From the NCBI RefSeq assembly GCF_007990755.1, contig NZ_BJXA01000047.1, positions 1-64,000 on the forward strand: DNA of 64,000 nucleotides. Reading direction: 5' to 3'. The notes below the pieces were generated by a model. It was not told the DNA's origin. It was given only the letters and a program-made list of their open reading frames with translations, and ran no database searches. Source of the DNA: Nocardia ninae NBRC 108245. GTDB taxonomy: Bacteria > Actinomycetota > Actinomycetes > Mycobacteriales > Mycobacteriaceae. Positions 7,879 to 18,701 of the stretch are shown piece after piece. The translations under genes and the position numbers were made by a program. Each line of letters opens with the position of its first letter. The stretch's first letter is position 1.

Positions 7879-9870
7879 CTAGCGCGGCGGCTGGGGGGCC
7901 CTGGGGAACGGATCGACCAGGCCGCAGCGTTCGATCTCGTACTTGGGCACCCGATCGATCCGGTACTTGGCGAAGGTCAGCGCATTGCGCAGGTTGTGCC
8001 GGAACCGCTCGAAGGTGAGCGGGTCGCGGTAGGAGACCAGCAGCGCCTCGGTGGTCGGGCACGCCATCGCGGTGCGCGCCTGGGTCACCCACTTCTCGTC
8101 CATGTACCAGGGCATCCACGGCTTCTTGTCCACCATGCCGGTGTCCACCACGACCCAGTCCGGGTACAGGGCCTTGTCGTGCCCGATCCGGCCGTCGGTG
8201 AGCCGCTCGGTGTGCGCGGCGAGCGGATAGGCCAGGCCCATCTGGTCGATGACGCGCACGTCCAGCGGGACGTTCATGCTGGTCATGCCGAGGTTGAGGA
8301 AGTAGACCGTGTGCCCGGCGCCGCCCGGCGGGATGGGCTGCGGCGGCGGTGCCATGTACCAGAACATGAACGACGGCGAGTTCAGCAGCAGGCCGCCGTT
8401 CGGGGTCGCGGCGATGGTGTCGACCATCGGCCGGATGCGCGGGTAGTCCAGGTAGTCCTCGGCCAGGATCGGATGATCGTGGCCGGTGTTGAGGACGTAG
8501 TAGACCCGCTCGTCGACGATGCCGGACGCGGAGATCTTGGTGCCGGTCTTGATCGCGGTCGTATTGGCGGCGAACAGCGCCCAGCCCGCGGTGCCGAGCA
8601 ACGCGAACAACACCACCGCGAACGACCAGTCGGCGGCGGTGGCCGAGCGTAATCCGCCCGCGGGCAACCGGATCGGCACCACGGCGACCGGCAACAGCAG
8701 CAAGAACAACTGCGCCAACAGCATTCGGCCGTGCATGAAGTCGCCGCCGACGCGCAGCGCGTAGATCGTGAGCAGGAAACCGCTCACCAGCACCAGAGTG
8801 ACGACCGCGCCCGGCGAGCGCAGCCACACCCGGATCCGGTGCGCGTTCCACCCGGACTGCTCCTCGGGTGCGGCATGGCGCCCGATCGCCGCCGCGGGTA
8901 CCGGCGCCGTGCCGCGCGCCGCGACCACACCCGCGACGAGCAGCACCAGCAACGGCACCCACAGGTAGTACGGGCCGACCAGATCCCACAGGTAGGTGAA
9001 GCCCTGGCCCCACTTCGCGCCGCCCGCGTCCTTGGCCACCGCGGTGTTCGGGTAAGGCAGGCCGTAGTAGCCCATCCGCCAGATCTGATAGCCCATCGGC
9101 ACCAGACCCGCGACGACAACGATCAAGCCGCGCAACACGATCGGGCGCAGCCGCGCCTGCGGCATCGGCGCGATGACGATCATCAGCAGCGCGAGCCCGC
9201 CGACCAGCGTCATCTCCGGGCGGATCAGCGGGGCCAAGCCCGCGAGGAACACCAGCCCGAACAGGCCGGGCAGTCGCACCCGTTCCGCCTGACTCCAGCG
9301 GATCAGCTGCCACCACAGCAGGCCGAGCCAGCAGATCACCAGGCTGCTCTCCAGCCCTGAGGTGACGTAGTCCCGGGCCGGCGGGATGGCGATGTAGACC
9401 AGCATCCCGGCGGGCAGCAGCAGCGCCGACTTCGGTCCGCCCCACAGCCTGCTCGCGCCGAGCATCGCGAACACCACCGCGGCCAGCGACAACGTGAACG
9501 CGATGCCGAGCACCACGTACTCGAGTCGCGCCTGGGTCAGCCAGCTGAAGAACCAGACGATGTACGTCCACGCGGTACTGGTGTTGGTCTCGACGCGCTC
9601 ACCCGCGTTGAAGACGGGCCCGTTGCCTGCCAGCAGGTTACGCACGGTGCGCAGCACGATCAGGCCGTCGTCGGCGATCCAGCGGCGCTGCCAGCCGCCG
9701 ACGGCGAAAAGGACGACGGTGAACGCGATCCCACCGACGAACGTGGCGCGGGATAGGAGGGTGTACCGCGACGCCGAGCGGGCCGGCTGCACAGCCGGCC
9801 CCTCGTTCGCGTATTCCGTTTGCTCCACTCCCGCTACCAACATCTCGTCAGGTGAGATAGACAGCGACAC
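7879..9870 (-). CDS. aftB: Terminal beta-(1->2)-arabinofuranosyltransferase AftB
   Basis: This 663-aa polytopic membrane protein of the GT-C type is expected to use decaprenyl-phosphoryl arabinose to cap arabinan chains with beta-1,2-Araf residues, the sites later mycolylated. The first extracytoplasmic loop carries WIADDG (64-69), with the Asp pair expected to be catalytic, followed by a long conserved block typical of AftB (LRTVRNLLAGNGPVFN). About ten hydrophobic segments fill residues 45-440, and the C-terminal third is a soluble extracytoplasmic domain. The GTG at 9868-9870 has GGAG 6 bases upstream, which decides the start. An ATG at 9841-9843, just after the ubiA stop, is the alternative and gives 654 aa. 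The gene overlaps ubiA by 23 bp, implying translational coupling. It lies last in the glf-glfT2-PAP2-ubiA-aftB operon. Confidence 0.93.
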   Translation of the reverse strand: MSLSISPDEMLVAGVEQTEYANEGPAVQPARSASRYTLLSRATFVGGIAFTVVLFAVGGWQRRWIADDGLIVLRTVRNLLAGNGPVFNAGERVETNTSTAWTYIVWFFSWLTQARLEYVVLGIAFTLSLAAVVFAMLGASRLWGGPKSALLLPAGMLVYIAIPPARDYVTSGLESSLVICWLGLLWWQLIRWSQAERVRLPGLFGLVFLAGLAPLIRPEMTLVGGLALLMIVIAPMPQARLRPIVLRGLIVVVAGLVPMGYQIWRMGYYGLPYPNTAVAKDAGGAKWGQGFTYLWDLVGPYYLWVPLLVLLVAGVVAARGTAPVPAAAIGRHAAPEEQSGWNAHRIRVWLRSPGAVVTLVLVSGFLLTIYALRVGGDFMHGRMLLAQLFLLLLPVAVVPIRLPAGGLRSATAADWSFAVVLFALLGTAGWALFAANTTAIKTGTKISASGIVDERVYYVLNTGHDHPILAEDYLDYPRIRPMVDTIAATPNGGLLLNSPSFMFWYMAPPPQPIPPGGAGHTVYFLNLGMTSMNVPLDVRVIDQMGLAYPLAAHTERLTDGRIGHDKALYPDWVVVDTGMVDKKPWMPWYMDEKWVTQARTAMACPTTEALLVSYRDPLTFERFRHNLRNALTFAKYRIDRVPKYEIERCGLVDPFPRAPQPPR

Positions 9871-10774
9871 CTACCGCTCCGATCCAGGCGATTGCGAGGA
9901 ACTGGAGGACGCGATCCCCCAGTGCGATCTCTTCGGGTTCACCGGCCTCGCCGCCATCGACGTCGACCGCGTAACGCAGGATTGCGATGGTAAACGGAAT
10001 CATAGAAATAGAGAACCAGTTGGTGTCTTTCAGACTGTCCTGCTGGAACGCCCACAGACCGTAGAACACCACGACGGCCGTGGCCGCGAGGGTCCAGATG
10101 AACCGCAGATAGGTCGGCGTGTAGTACTCCAGCGACTTGCGGATCTTGGCGCCGGTGCCCAGCGCGATCTGCAACTCGGCGTAGCGCTTACCCGCCGCCA
10201 TGAACAGCGAGCCGAACGCCATGATCAGCAGGAACCACTGCGACAGCACGATATCCGCGGCCGCGCCACCGGCCACGGCACGCAGCAGGAAGCCCGAGGA
10301 CACAATGCAGATGTCCAGCACCGCCTGGTGCTTGAGGCCGAGGCAGTACGCCAGCTGGATGCCGATGTAAACCGCCATCACCACGGCCAGATGCCAGGAG
10401 GCGAGGAACGATCCGGCGATCGAAGCGGCCAGCAGCAGCACCGCGAGCACATACGCCAGCTTGATCGGGACGACGCCCGCGGCGATCGGCCGGTACCGCT
10501 TGGTCGGGTGCGCCCGGTCGGCGTCCACGTCGAGCGCGTCGTTGATCAGGTAGATGCCCGAGGCGGCCATGCAGAACACCACGAAGGCGATGGCGATCGG
10601 CTGGAGCACGTCGAGTTCGTTGGCCGTGCCCGCGGCCAGCGGGGCCGCGAGCACCAGGACGTTCTTGACCCACTGCCGCGGCCGGACAGCCTTGAACAGC
10701 CCACCGGCCAATGTCTTCGGCGGACCCTTGACGACCGCTTCGGCTAGGTCGGTTCCGGTTGGCTCTTCACTCAT
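9848..10774 (-). CDS. ubiA: Decaprenyl-phosphate phosphoribosyltransferase (UbiA superfamily)
   Basis: The predicted product has 308 aa and is a membrane prenyltransferase of the UbiA superfamily. The M. tuberculosis orthologue (Rv3806c) transfers 5-phosphoribose from PRPP to decaprenyl phosphate, the first committed step to the arabinose donor DPA. The first Asp-rich motif, NDALDVDAD (78-86), is intact, and LKHQAVLD with Asp154 marks the second. About nine transmembrane segments follow. The N-terminal RPRQWVKNVLVLAAPLA block is typical. The ATG at 10772-10774 was chosen because it follows the PAP2 stop immediately and fits the family length; an upstream in-frame ATG at 10805-10807 would overlap PAP2 by 32 bp. 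The adjacent PAP2 gene probably supplies the next step, dephosphorylation. Confidence 0.92.
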   Translation of the reverse strand: MSEEPTGTDLAEAVVKGPPKTLAGGLFKAVRPRQWVKNVLVLAAPLAAGTANELDVLQPIAIAFVVFCMAASGIYLINDALDVDADRAHPTKRYRPIAAGVVPIKLAYVLAVLLLAASIAGSFLASWHLAVVMAVYIGIQLAYCLGLKHQAVLDICIVSSGFLLRAVAGGAAADIVLSQWFLLIMAFGSLFMAAGKRYAELQIALGTGAKIRKSLEYYTPTYLRFIWTLAATAVVVFYGLWAFQQDSLKDTNWFSISMIPFTIAILRYAVDVDGGEAGEPEEIALGDRVLQFLAIAWIGAVGVAVYLT

Positions 10775-10775
10775 A

Positions 10776-11392
10776 TCAACTACCAAAGCTCTTTCTGTGG
10801 CGGTCATCGAGTCTCTTTTCGGCGGCAAGCACAACGGCGGCGGACGCGGCACCGAGCGCCGAACCAGCGAGCACATCGGAGGGATAGTGCACCCCGAGCA
10901 CGACCCGGGAGAGCAGCATCGGTGGGACGAGCACCGCAGGCAAGGGTAGCCCGGTCAATCTGCCGAGCAACACCGCCGCCGCGGTGGTCGAGGTGGCGTG
11001 CGAGGACGGGAAGCTCAGCTTGCTCGGCGTCGACACGTTGACCTGCACCGAGGGATCGTTCGGGCGCGGCCGCCGGACGACCCGCTTGATGACGATCGAG
11101 GCGGCGTGCGCGCCGACCGCACCCACCGCGACGCCGGCCCACTGCCTGCGCCGCGGCTTGTCGACCAGCCATCCCGCCGCGGCGATGCCGACCCAGCCGA
11201 GCGCGTGCTCACCGAAGTGCGACATACCGCGAGCGACCTTGACCACGTCGGGCGTACCGATCTTGGCCTGCACCGCGTTGAGGATCCACACCTCGGTTGC
11301 TGCCTGCTCGGTGGACGGCAACGCGGATACCGGGCCGCCATGGCCGTTCGTGCTCTGCAGCGGCTTATCCACTGCGGTGTTGTCCGCGAGAC

Positions 11393-11396
<4 letters not shown>
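10776..11396 (-). CDS. PAP2-family phosphatase, probable decaprenylphosphoryl-5-phosphoribose phosphatase
   Basis: This 206-aa membrane protein shows all three PAP2 signature motifs: K104 with RRPRP (108-112), PSSH (130-133), and SRVVLGVHYPSD (163-174). The M. tuberculosis gene in the same position, Rv3807c, is proposed to dephosphorylate decaprenylphosphoryl-5-phosphoribose to the ribose form that DprE1/E2 then epimerise. Position and motifs fit this, but the substrate is inferred. The GTG start at 11394-11396 overlaps the glfT2 stop by four bases (GTGA), so translation is probably coupled. The N-terminal 30 residues are polar and variable. Confidence 0.88.
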
Positions 11397-14688
<3,292 letters not shown>

Positions 14689-14752
14689 CTAGTGGAAAGG
14701 GGGTGCTGTCCACTGGACGGTTCGCCCGGCCGAAGTGCGGATGGACAGCCGG

Positions 14753-15310
14753 TCAGGGGTGTGGGGGTTGGTAGGGCATCGGCGCGGGCGCGTGTTGGAC
14801 ATAGTGGGCCGGTGCTTGCGAGGTGGCGGATCCGATCGGCGCGGTGGTCACTGTCAGCACCAAGGAGATCAACGCCAAGGCGGCCCCGATGATGATCATG
14901 GCGGCCAGGATGAAGGAATCGGACAAGCCGTAGTCCCCGCCGTACGTCACGCTGATCAAGCCGCCGACGACCAGCCAAGCGGCACCGATGATCTCCATCG
15001 GCCGGCCGGCCGGCCTGCCGAGCATGGACAGTAGGTTGCCGAGGGCAAGGAGGCCCGCCATCAGCACCGAGACGATCAGCAGAACTTGCAGCACGGAATG
15101 AAATTGCGACGCGAGTTTCCAGGCCTCGTATTTGTCGTCGGTGATCTTCGGCTCGGTAATCCGGTCCACCACCTGAAAATGCTGAAAGCCGGCGAGCGAG
15201 GCCATACCGACCGCCGCCGCGCCGAGCCAGGCCGACAGGATGGTGATCACTCCGGTCAGCCCTTGGTGCGTAGACGTCGAATTGCCTGGTCGGCCATATG
15301 GATCAGCCAT
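14753..15310 (-). CDS. Small four-helix membrane protein of unknown function, proline-rich C-terminus
   Basis: I do not recognise a named family. The 185-aa product has a polar N-terminus (MADPYGRPGNSTSTHQ), about four hydrophobic segments spread over residues 22-160, and a Pro/Ala-rich cytoplasmic or extracytoplasmic tail (HAPAPMPYQPPHP). The start ATG (15308-15310) has a strong GAGGGGGG upstream; the open frame before it is noise. It resembles in layout the proteins at 15403-15984 and 25230-26384, and these may be one local paralogous group. It lies upstream of glf on the same strand, 196 bp away, with no clear terminator between, so partial co-transcription is possible. Confidence 0.7.
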   Translation of the reverse strand: MADPYGRPGNSTSTHQGLTGVITILSAWLGAAAVGMASLAGFQHFQVVDRITEPKITDDKYEAWKLASQFHSVLQVLLIVSVLMAGLLALGNLLSMLGRPAGRPMEIIGAAWLVVGGLISVTYGGDYGLSDSFILAAMIIIGAALALISLVLTVTTAPIGSATSQAPAHYVQHAPAPMPYQPPHP

Positions 15311-15402
15311 CGAACCCCCCTCTAGGTACGGTCGAACCTTACCGCGTGACGAGCGGTCGATCGAGCCGATGAGGGGTATCGGATGACATCGAGTCCGGCG
15401 AA

Positions 15403-15984
15403 CTAAATATCGGATGGCTCCAAAGGCGCTTGGCTGTAAGGAGATTCGGCGCGGAAACGTGGTGGGGTGTAGGCGATCCAGCGAGTGGTGTAGCCCGAGG
15501 AGGCAGTGAGGAACACTGCGAAGGGCAGCACGGCGGCGGTCAGGGTGGCCGGCCATTCGCGGTGGACCAAGGCGGTGACCGAGCCGACCAGGCCGTTGAA
15601 GAGGCCGTTGACGGCTTCGAGCGAATGGCTTTCTGCCGGCAGCCAATCGATGCCGTAGTCGGGCTGGTAGTCGACCAGTGCGCAGGCCAGGGCGACAAGG
15701 GCGACTGCGGTCAGCAGGCCCGAGGTGAGGATCAAGAGGTAGCGGCCAGTTTCGTCACGGCGCAGCAGCAGGACGGCGCCGTAGCCGAGGGCGATGGAGG
15801 CGAGCAGGGCACCCAGGATCGAGAAGACGGCCAGGGAGGTATCGATGTGGGATTCGCCGCGCAAGGCGTTGAGCACGGTTCCGGCGCCCCACAGGTTGAG
15901 CAGCCCGGCGCACAGCGCCAGCACGACTGCGGTGGTCGCGACGGCTCCACTCGGCGCCGCAGGACGCTCACTGGCGTATGTCAT
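15403..15984 (-). CDS. Small membrane protein of unknown function
   Basis: This 193-aa protein starts MTYASERPAAPSGAVATTAVVLALC and has about four transmembrane segments (near 15-38, 50-75, 85-108 and 145-165) with a polar loop between the third and fourth. Its N-terminal block, a proline followed by SGA-A-TA and a glycine-rich helix, resembles the start of the protein at 25230-26384 (APSGATAVTAGVLAC), suggesting common descent. The ATG at 15982-15984 has GAGAAAGGG about 6 bases upstream, which decides it over an upstream in-frame ATG. No catalytic motif is visible, and I assign no function. Confidence 0.7.
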   Translation of the reverse strand: MTYASERPAAPSGAVATTAVVLALCAGLLNLWGAGTVLNALRGESHIDTSLAVFSILGALLASIALGYGAVLLLRRDETGRYLLILTSGLLTAVALVALACALVDYQPDYGIDWLPAESHSLEAVNGLFNGLVGSVTALVHREWPATLTAAVLPFAVFLTASSGYTTRWIAYTPPRFRAESPYSQAPLEPSDI

Positions 15985-16052
15985 CGATGCCCTTTCTCCG
16001 CCGACGGCCGGCACGCATCCAGTATGCGTACCGGCCGTCTGTTGGGCGCGAT

Positions 16053-16808
16053 CTACAGGTGTGTCTCGGCGTAGACCCGCATGGCGTCGCGGATCAGCTC
16101 CGCGGTGCCTGCGCCGTGTACGTCGTAGTTCGCGGTGAAACGCGGGTCAGCGACGTACATCTCGCCGAGCCCGATGAAGGCCTCCTTGGCTACCGGGCGA
16201 CCCTGCCAGCCGATGCCGACCCAGCGGAAATGGCGGGCCGTGATGGCCTGCACCTCCGCGCTGTCCGGGGCAAGCCCGGCGGCGTGGGCCCGGCCGAAAT
16301 CGGCGGCGATGTCGGCCTGGGTCTGCTGGAACTGCTTCTGCTCGGCTTCGCTCATCGAGCGCCACCAGCGATCACCGCTCTCGTAGGCGTCCTTACCCCA
16401 GCGTTCGATCACCTCGTCCTTGTACTGAGTGTGGTCGAAGCCGTCGAAAACCTCTGCGGCCATGAGTGGTTCACCTCTCTCCGTCTTGTGCAGCGTGGTT
16501 TGCACCGACTCGATCTGGCGCCGGATCCGTTCCTGTTCCTGCCGAAGCAGTTCCAGGTGTGTGCGCAGTGCGGTACCGGAGTCCTGTTCACCGGCGAGGA
16601 CTTCGGCGATGACCGGCAGGCCGAGGCCGAGTTCCCGCAGCAGCAGGATGCGTTGCAACCGCACCAGGGAGCCCTGGTCGTAGTAGCGATATCCGTTGGT
16701 GCCGATCCGGCTCGGCGGCAACAGCCCCAGCTGGCCGTAGTGGCGCAGCGTGCGGCTGGTGGTACCGGCCGCCTTGGCCAGATCCTGGATGGACCATTCG
16801 GTGCGCAC
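16053..16808 (-). CDS. MerR-family regulator with C-terminal TipAS-like ligand domain
   Basis: The predicted protein has 251 aa. An N-terminal MerR winged helix (EWSIQDLAKAAGTTSRTLRHY, then GLLPPSRIGTNGYRYY) is followed by a coiled-coil dimerisation helix (about 70-115) and an all-helical TipAS-type domain (about 125-251) with the characteristic KDEVIERWGKDAYESGDRWW region. In TipA such domains bind hydrophobic or thiopeptide ligands and switch the promoter on. I favour the GTG at 16806-16808 because AAGGGAG lies 9 bases upstream and the predicted transcription start leaves a normal leader. ATGs at 16829 and 16853 are alternatives. A MerR-type promoter with a palindrome in a 19-bp spacer lies just upstream (16845-16875), so the gene is probably autoregulated. 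Confidence 0.85.
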   Translation of the reverse strand: MRTEWSIQDLAKAAGTTSRTLRHYGQLGLLPPSRIGTNGYRYYDQGSLVRLQRILLLRELGLGLPVIAEVLAGEQDSGTALRTHLELLRQEQERIRRQIESVQTTLHKTERGEPLMAAEVFDGFDHTQYKDEVIERWGKDAYESGDRWWRSMSEAEQKQFQQTQADIAADFGRAHAAGLAPDSAEVQAITARHFRWVGIGWQGRPVAKEAFIGLGEMYVADPRFTANYDVHGAGTAELIRDAMRVYAETHL

Positions 16809-16844
16809 GACCTCGTTCTCCCTTCTCATCTCGTCGGTGTAACC

Positions 16845-16875
16845 AGCATGCAAGTTGACGTTACGTCAAGGTCAA
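16845..16875 (-). promoter_or_regulatory. MerR-type promoter/operator of the TipA-like regulator
   Basis: Read leftward, TTGACC (16870-16875) serves as -35 and CATGCT (16845-16850) as a weak -10, separated by 19 bp. The spacer contains the perfect palindrome TTGACGTTACGTCAA (16855-16869). A 19-bp spacer with the operator inside it is the hallmark of MerR-family promoters, which are activated by DNA distortion. Confidence 0.65.
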
Positions 16876-16891
16876 CCCCTTTATCCGCAGC

Positions 16892-17968
16892 TCAGCGGAC
16901 GGTCGTTAGCACCGGCTGGGCAGGCGCCGAAGTGGCGATCGGAGCGGTCGGGACGGCAATGGTGACCGGTGCGGTCGGGACGGCATAGGTGACCGGTGCG
17001 GTCGGGGCCGCAGTGTTGGCCAGTCCGGTCGGCGCGGCAAGGGTGACCGGCGCGGTCGGCGCGACAACGTTGACCGGCACCACCTTCGGCCTGCCTGCCA
17101 TCTGGCCGAGCACGGTGCCACCCAGCGCGATGACCAGACCTGCCATCTGCAGCGGGCTCAGCGCTTGCCCGAGCGCGATCCAGCCGATTACGGCGGCGGA
17201 CACCGGGCTGAGCAAGCCGAGGAAGGCCACCGAGGTCGCGGGGACCTTGGAGATGCCGCGCAGCCAGAGCCAGTAGGCCGCCGCGGTTCCGATGATGCCG
17301 ATGTACAGGTAGCCACCGATGGCGCGGCTGTCGAGCGCCGGCGGTGCGCCCTCGATGAGGAAGGCGAGCGGCAGGATGAACAGTCCACCGGCGGTGAGCT
17401 GCCAGCCGGTCATCGCGAGCGGGCCGACGCCTTCGGGGCGTCCCCAACGCTGCGTGAGCACGGTGCCCGCCGCCATGGACGCGGCACCGGCCAGTCCGGC
17501 GACGACGCCGACGGTATCGAGTTGTGCATTGGCTCGCAGCACCACGAGCGCGACTCCGAAGACGCCGATGAGACCGGCAATCACCTTGCGCCCGTTGGGC
17601 TTTTCGGCGAGCACGACGGTGGCCAGGCCGAGCGCGAACATCGGGGCGACCGCACCGAGCACCCCCGCCACGCCGCCCGGCAGCCGGTACGCGGCGAGGA
17701 ACAGCAGCGGAAAGAACGCGCCGATATTGAGCAGGCCGAGCACGGCGGCGCGCCCGATCCAGTTGCCACGCGGCAGCACCCTGGTGATGGCGAGCAGCGC
17801 GAGACCGGCGGGCAGTGCCCGCATCAGCGCCGTGAACAGCGGGCGGTCCGGCGGCAGGAATTCGGTGGTGATGGCGTAGGTGGAGCCCCAGACGATAGGG
17901 GTGAGGGCGGTGACCGCCAGGGTGCCCGCGTACGAGTTTCCGGTGCGCGGGGTGATGCTTGTGGTCAT
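16892..17968 (-). CDS. EamA/DMT-family transporter with Ala/Pro/Thr repeat tail
   Basis: The product has 358 aa. Ten hydrophobic segments form two EamA repeats (about 16-135 and 150-285), typical of drug/metabolite or amino-acid exporters; PIVWGSTYAI opens the first. Residues about 288-345 are an unusual extension with repeated (A/V)PTAPVT-like units. The ATG at 17966-17968 has GAGGAG 8 bases upstream. It is divergent from a MarR regulator, with palindromes in between, so it is probably the repressor's target. The substrate is unknown. Confidence 0.85.
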   Translation of the reverse strand: MTTSITPRTGNSYAGTLAVTALTPIVWGSTYAITTEFLPPDRPLFTALMRALPAGLALLAITRVLPRGNWIGRAAVLGLLNIGAFFPLLFLAAYRLPGGVAGVLGAVAPMFALGLATVVLAEKPNGRKVIAGLIGVFGVALVVLRANAQLDTVGVVAGLAGAASMAAGTVLTQRWGRPEGVGPLAMTGWQLTAGGLFILPLAFLIEGAPPALDSRAIGGYLYIGIIGTAAAYWLWLRGISKVPATSVAFLGLLSPVSAAVIGWIALGQALSPLQMAGLVIALGGTVLGQMAGRPKVVPVNVVAPTAPVTLAAPTGLANTAAPTAPVTYAVPTAPVTIAVPTAPIATSAPAQPVLTTVR

Positions 17969-17992
17969 GTCGTTCGCTCCTCATTGATATTC

Positions 17993-18058
17993 TCAACGTT
18001 GAAATATTTACCCCGTTGGGTGCCTCAACGTCAAGTAGATCAATGTTAAGATTCTTAA
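17993..18058. promoter_or_regulatory. Divergent operator region between transporter and MarR gene
   Basis: Two perfect palindromes lie in the AT-rich spacer between the divergent genes: TCAACGTTGA (17993-18002) and TTAAGATTCTTAA (18046-18058). Related half-sites (TCAACGTC, TCAATGTT) occur between them. The arrangement fits binding by the adjacent MarR protein controlling both genes. Confidence 0.55.
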
Positions 18059-18075
18059 AGTAGAGAGGAGCGGGT

Positions 18076-18573
18076 ATGGACGCGGTGGATCTGTTCACCC
18101 AGCACTGGAATCGGGAGCGGCCGGATGTCGACGTCTCGCCGATGGCGGTGATCGGCCGCATCCAACGGTTGTCCCGTCTGTTCGAGCAGGACCTCAAGCG
18201 GTTCTTCAGCGACTTCGGCATGGAGTTCTGGGAGTTCGACGTGCTCGCCACGCTGCGCCGCTCCGGCAGCGAAACCGGCCTCACCGCGGGTGCGCTGATC
18301 AAGGTGGCCATGGTGACCTCGGGTGCGATCACCAACCGGATCGACCGCCTGGTGGCCAAGGGCTGGATCGAGCGTCAGCCCTGCCCGGAAGACCGCAGGG
18401 TGATCCGAGTCAGGCTCACCCCGGAAGGTCGCAAGGTGATCGACGATGTGCTGCCGAAACATATGGAGAACGAGCAGCGGCTACTCGCGTCGCTGGACCT
18501 GGACTCGCGCGAGCAGCTCGCCGGGTTGTTGCGAACGCTCGCCGAATCACTCGGTGATGGTGCGCCGGACTGA
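18076..18573 (+). CDS. MarR-family transcriptional regulator
   Basis: This 165-aa dimeric winged-helix protein has its HTH at about 50-90 (FDVLATLRRSG, then TSGAITNRIDRLVAKGWIER) and a wing with CPEDRRVIRVRLTPEGR. Its N-terminal (1-40) and C-terminal (125-165) helices should form the dimer interface. The ATG has AGAGGAGC 5 bases upstream. It is divergent from the EamA transporter gene and probably represses it until an inducer, perhaps an exported compound, binds. Confidence 0.9.
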   Translation: MDAVDLFTQHWNRERPDVDVSPMAVIGRIQRLSRLFEQDLKRFFSDFGMEFWEFDVLATLRRSGSETGLTAGALIKVAMVTSGAITNRIDRLVAKGWIERQPCPEDRRVIRVRLTPEGRKVIDDVLPKHMENEQRLLASLDLDSREQLAGLLRTLAESLGDGAPD

Positions 18574-18587
18574 CATCGCTATACCGA

Positions 18588-18657
18588 AAGCCCGGCCTGG
18601 GTGGACACTTTCGACCCCTGCCGGGCTTCTAGCGTTGCGACGCAACGAGAAGTGTCC
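18588..18657. terminator. Nested inverted repeats between convergent genes, probable bidirectional terminator
   Basis: Three interlocking inverted repeats are visible: AAGCCCGGC (18588-18596) with GCCGGGCTT (18620-18628); GGACACTT (18603-18610) with AAGTGTCC (18650-18657); and the palindrome CGTTGCGACGCAACG (18633-18647). They sit between the end of the MarR gene and the end of the convergent SpoIID gene. The first two cannot form together, so alternative folds are possible. Confidence 0.6.
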
Positions 18658-18701
18658 GCCTAGACCGACACCACCGTGCAGTCGTCATTGCCCACAACCC
18701 A

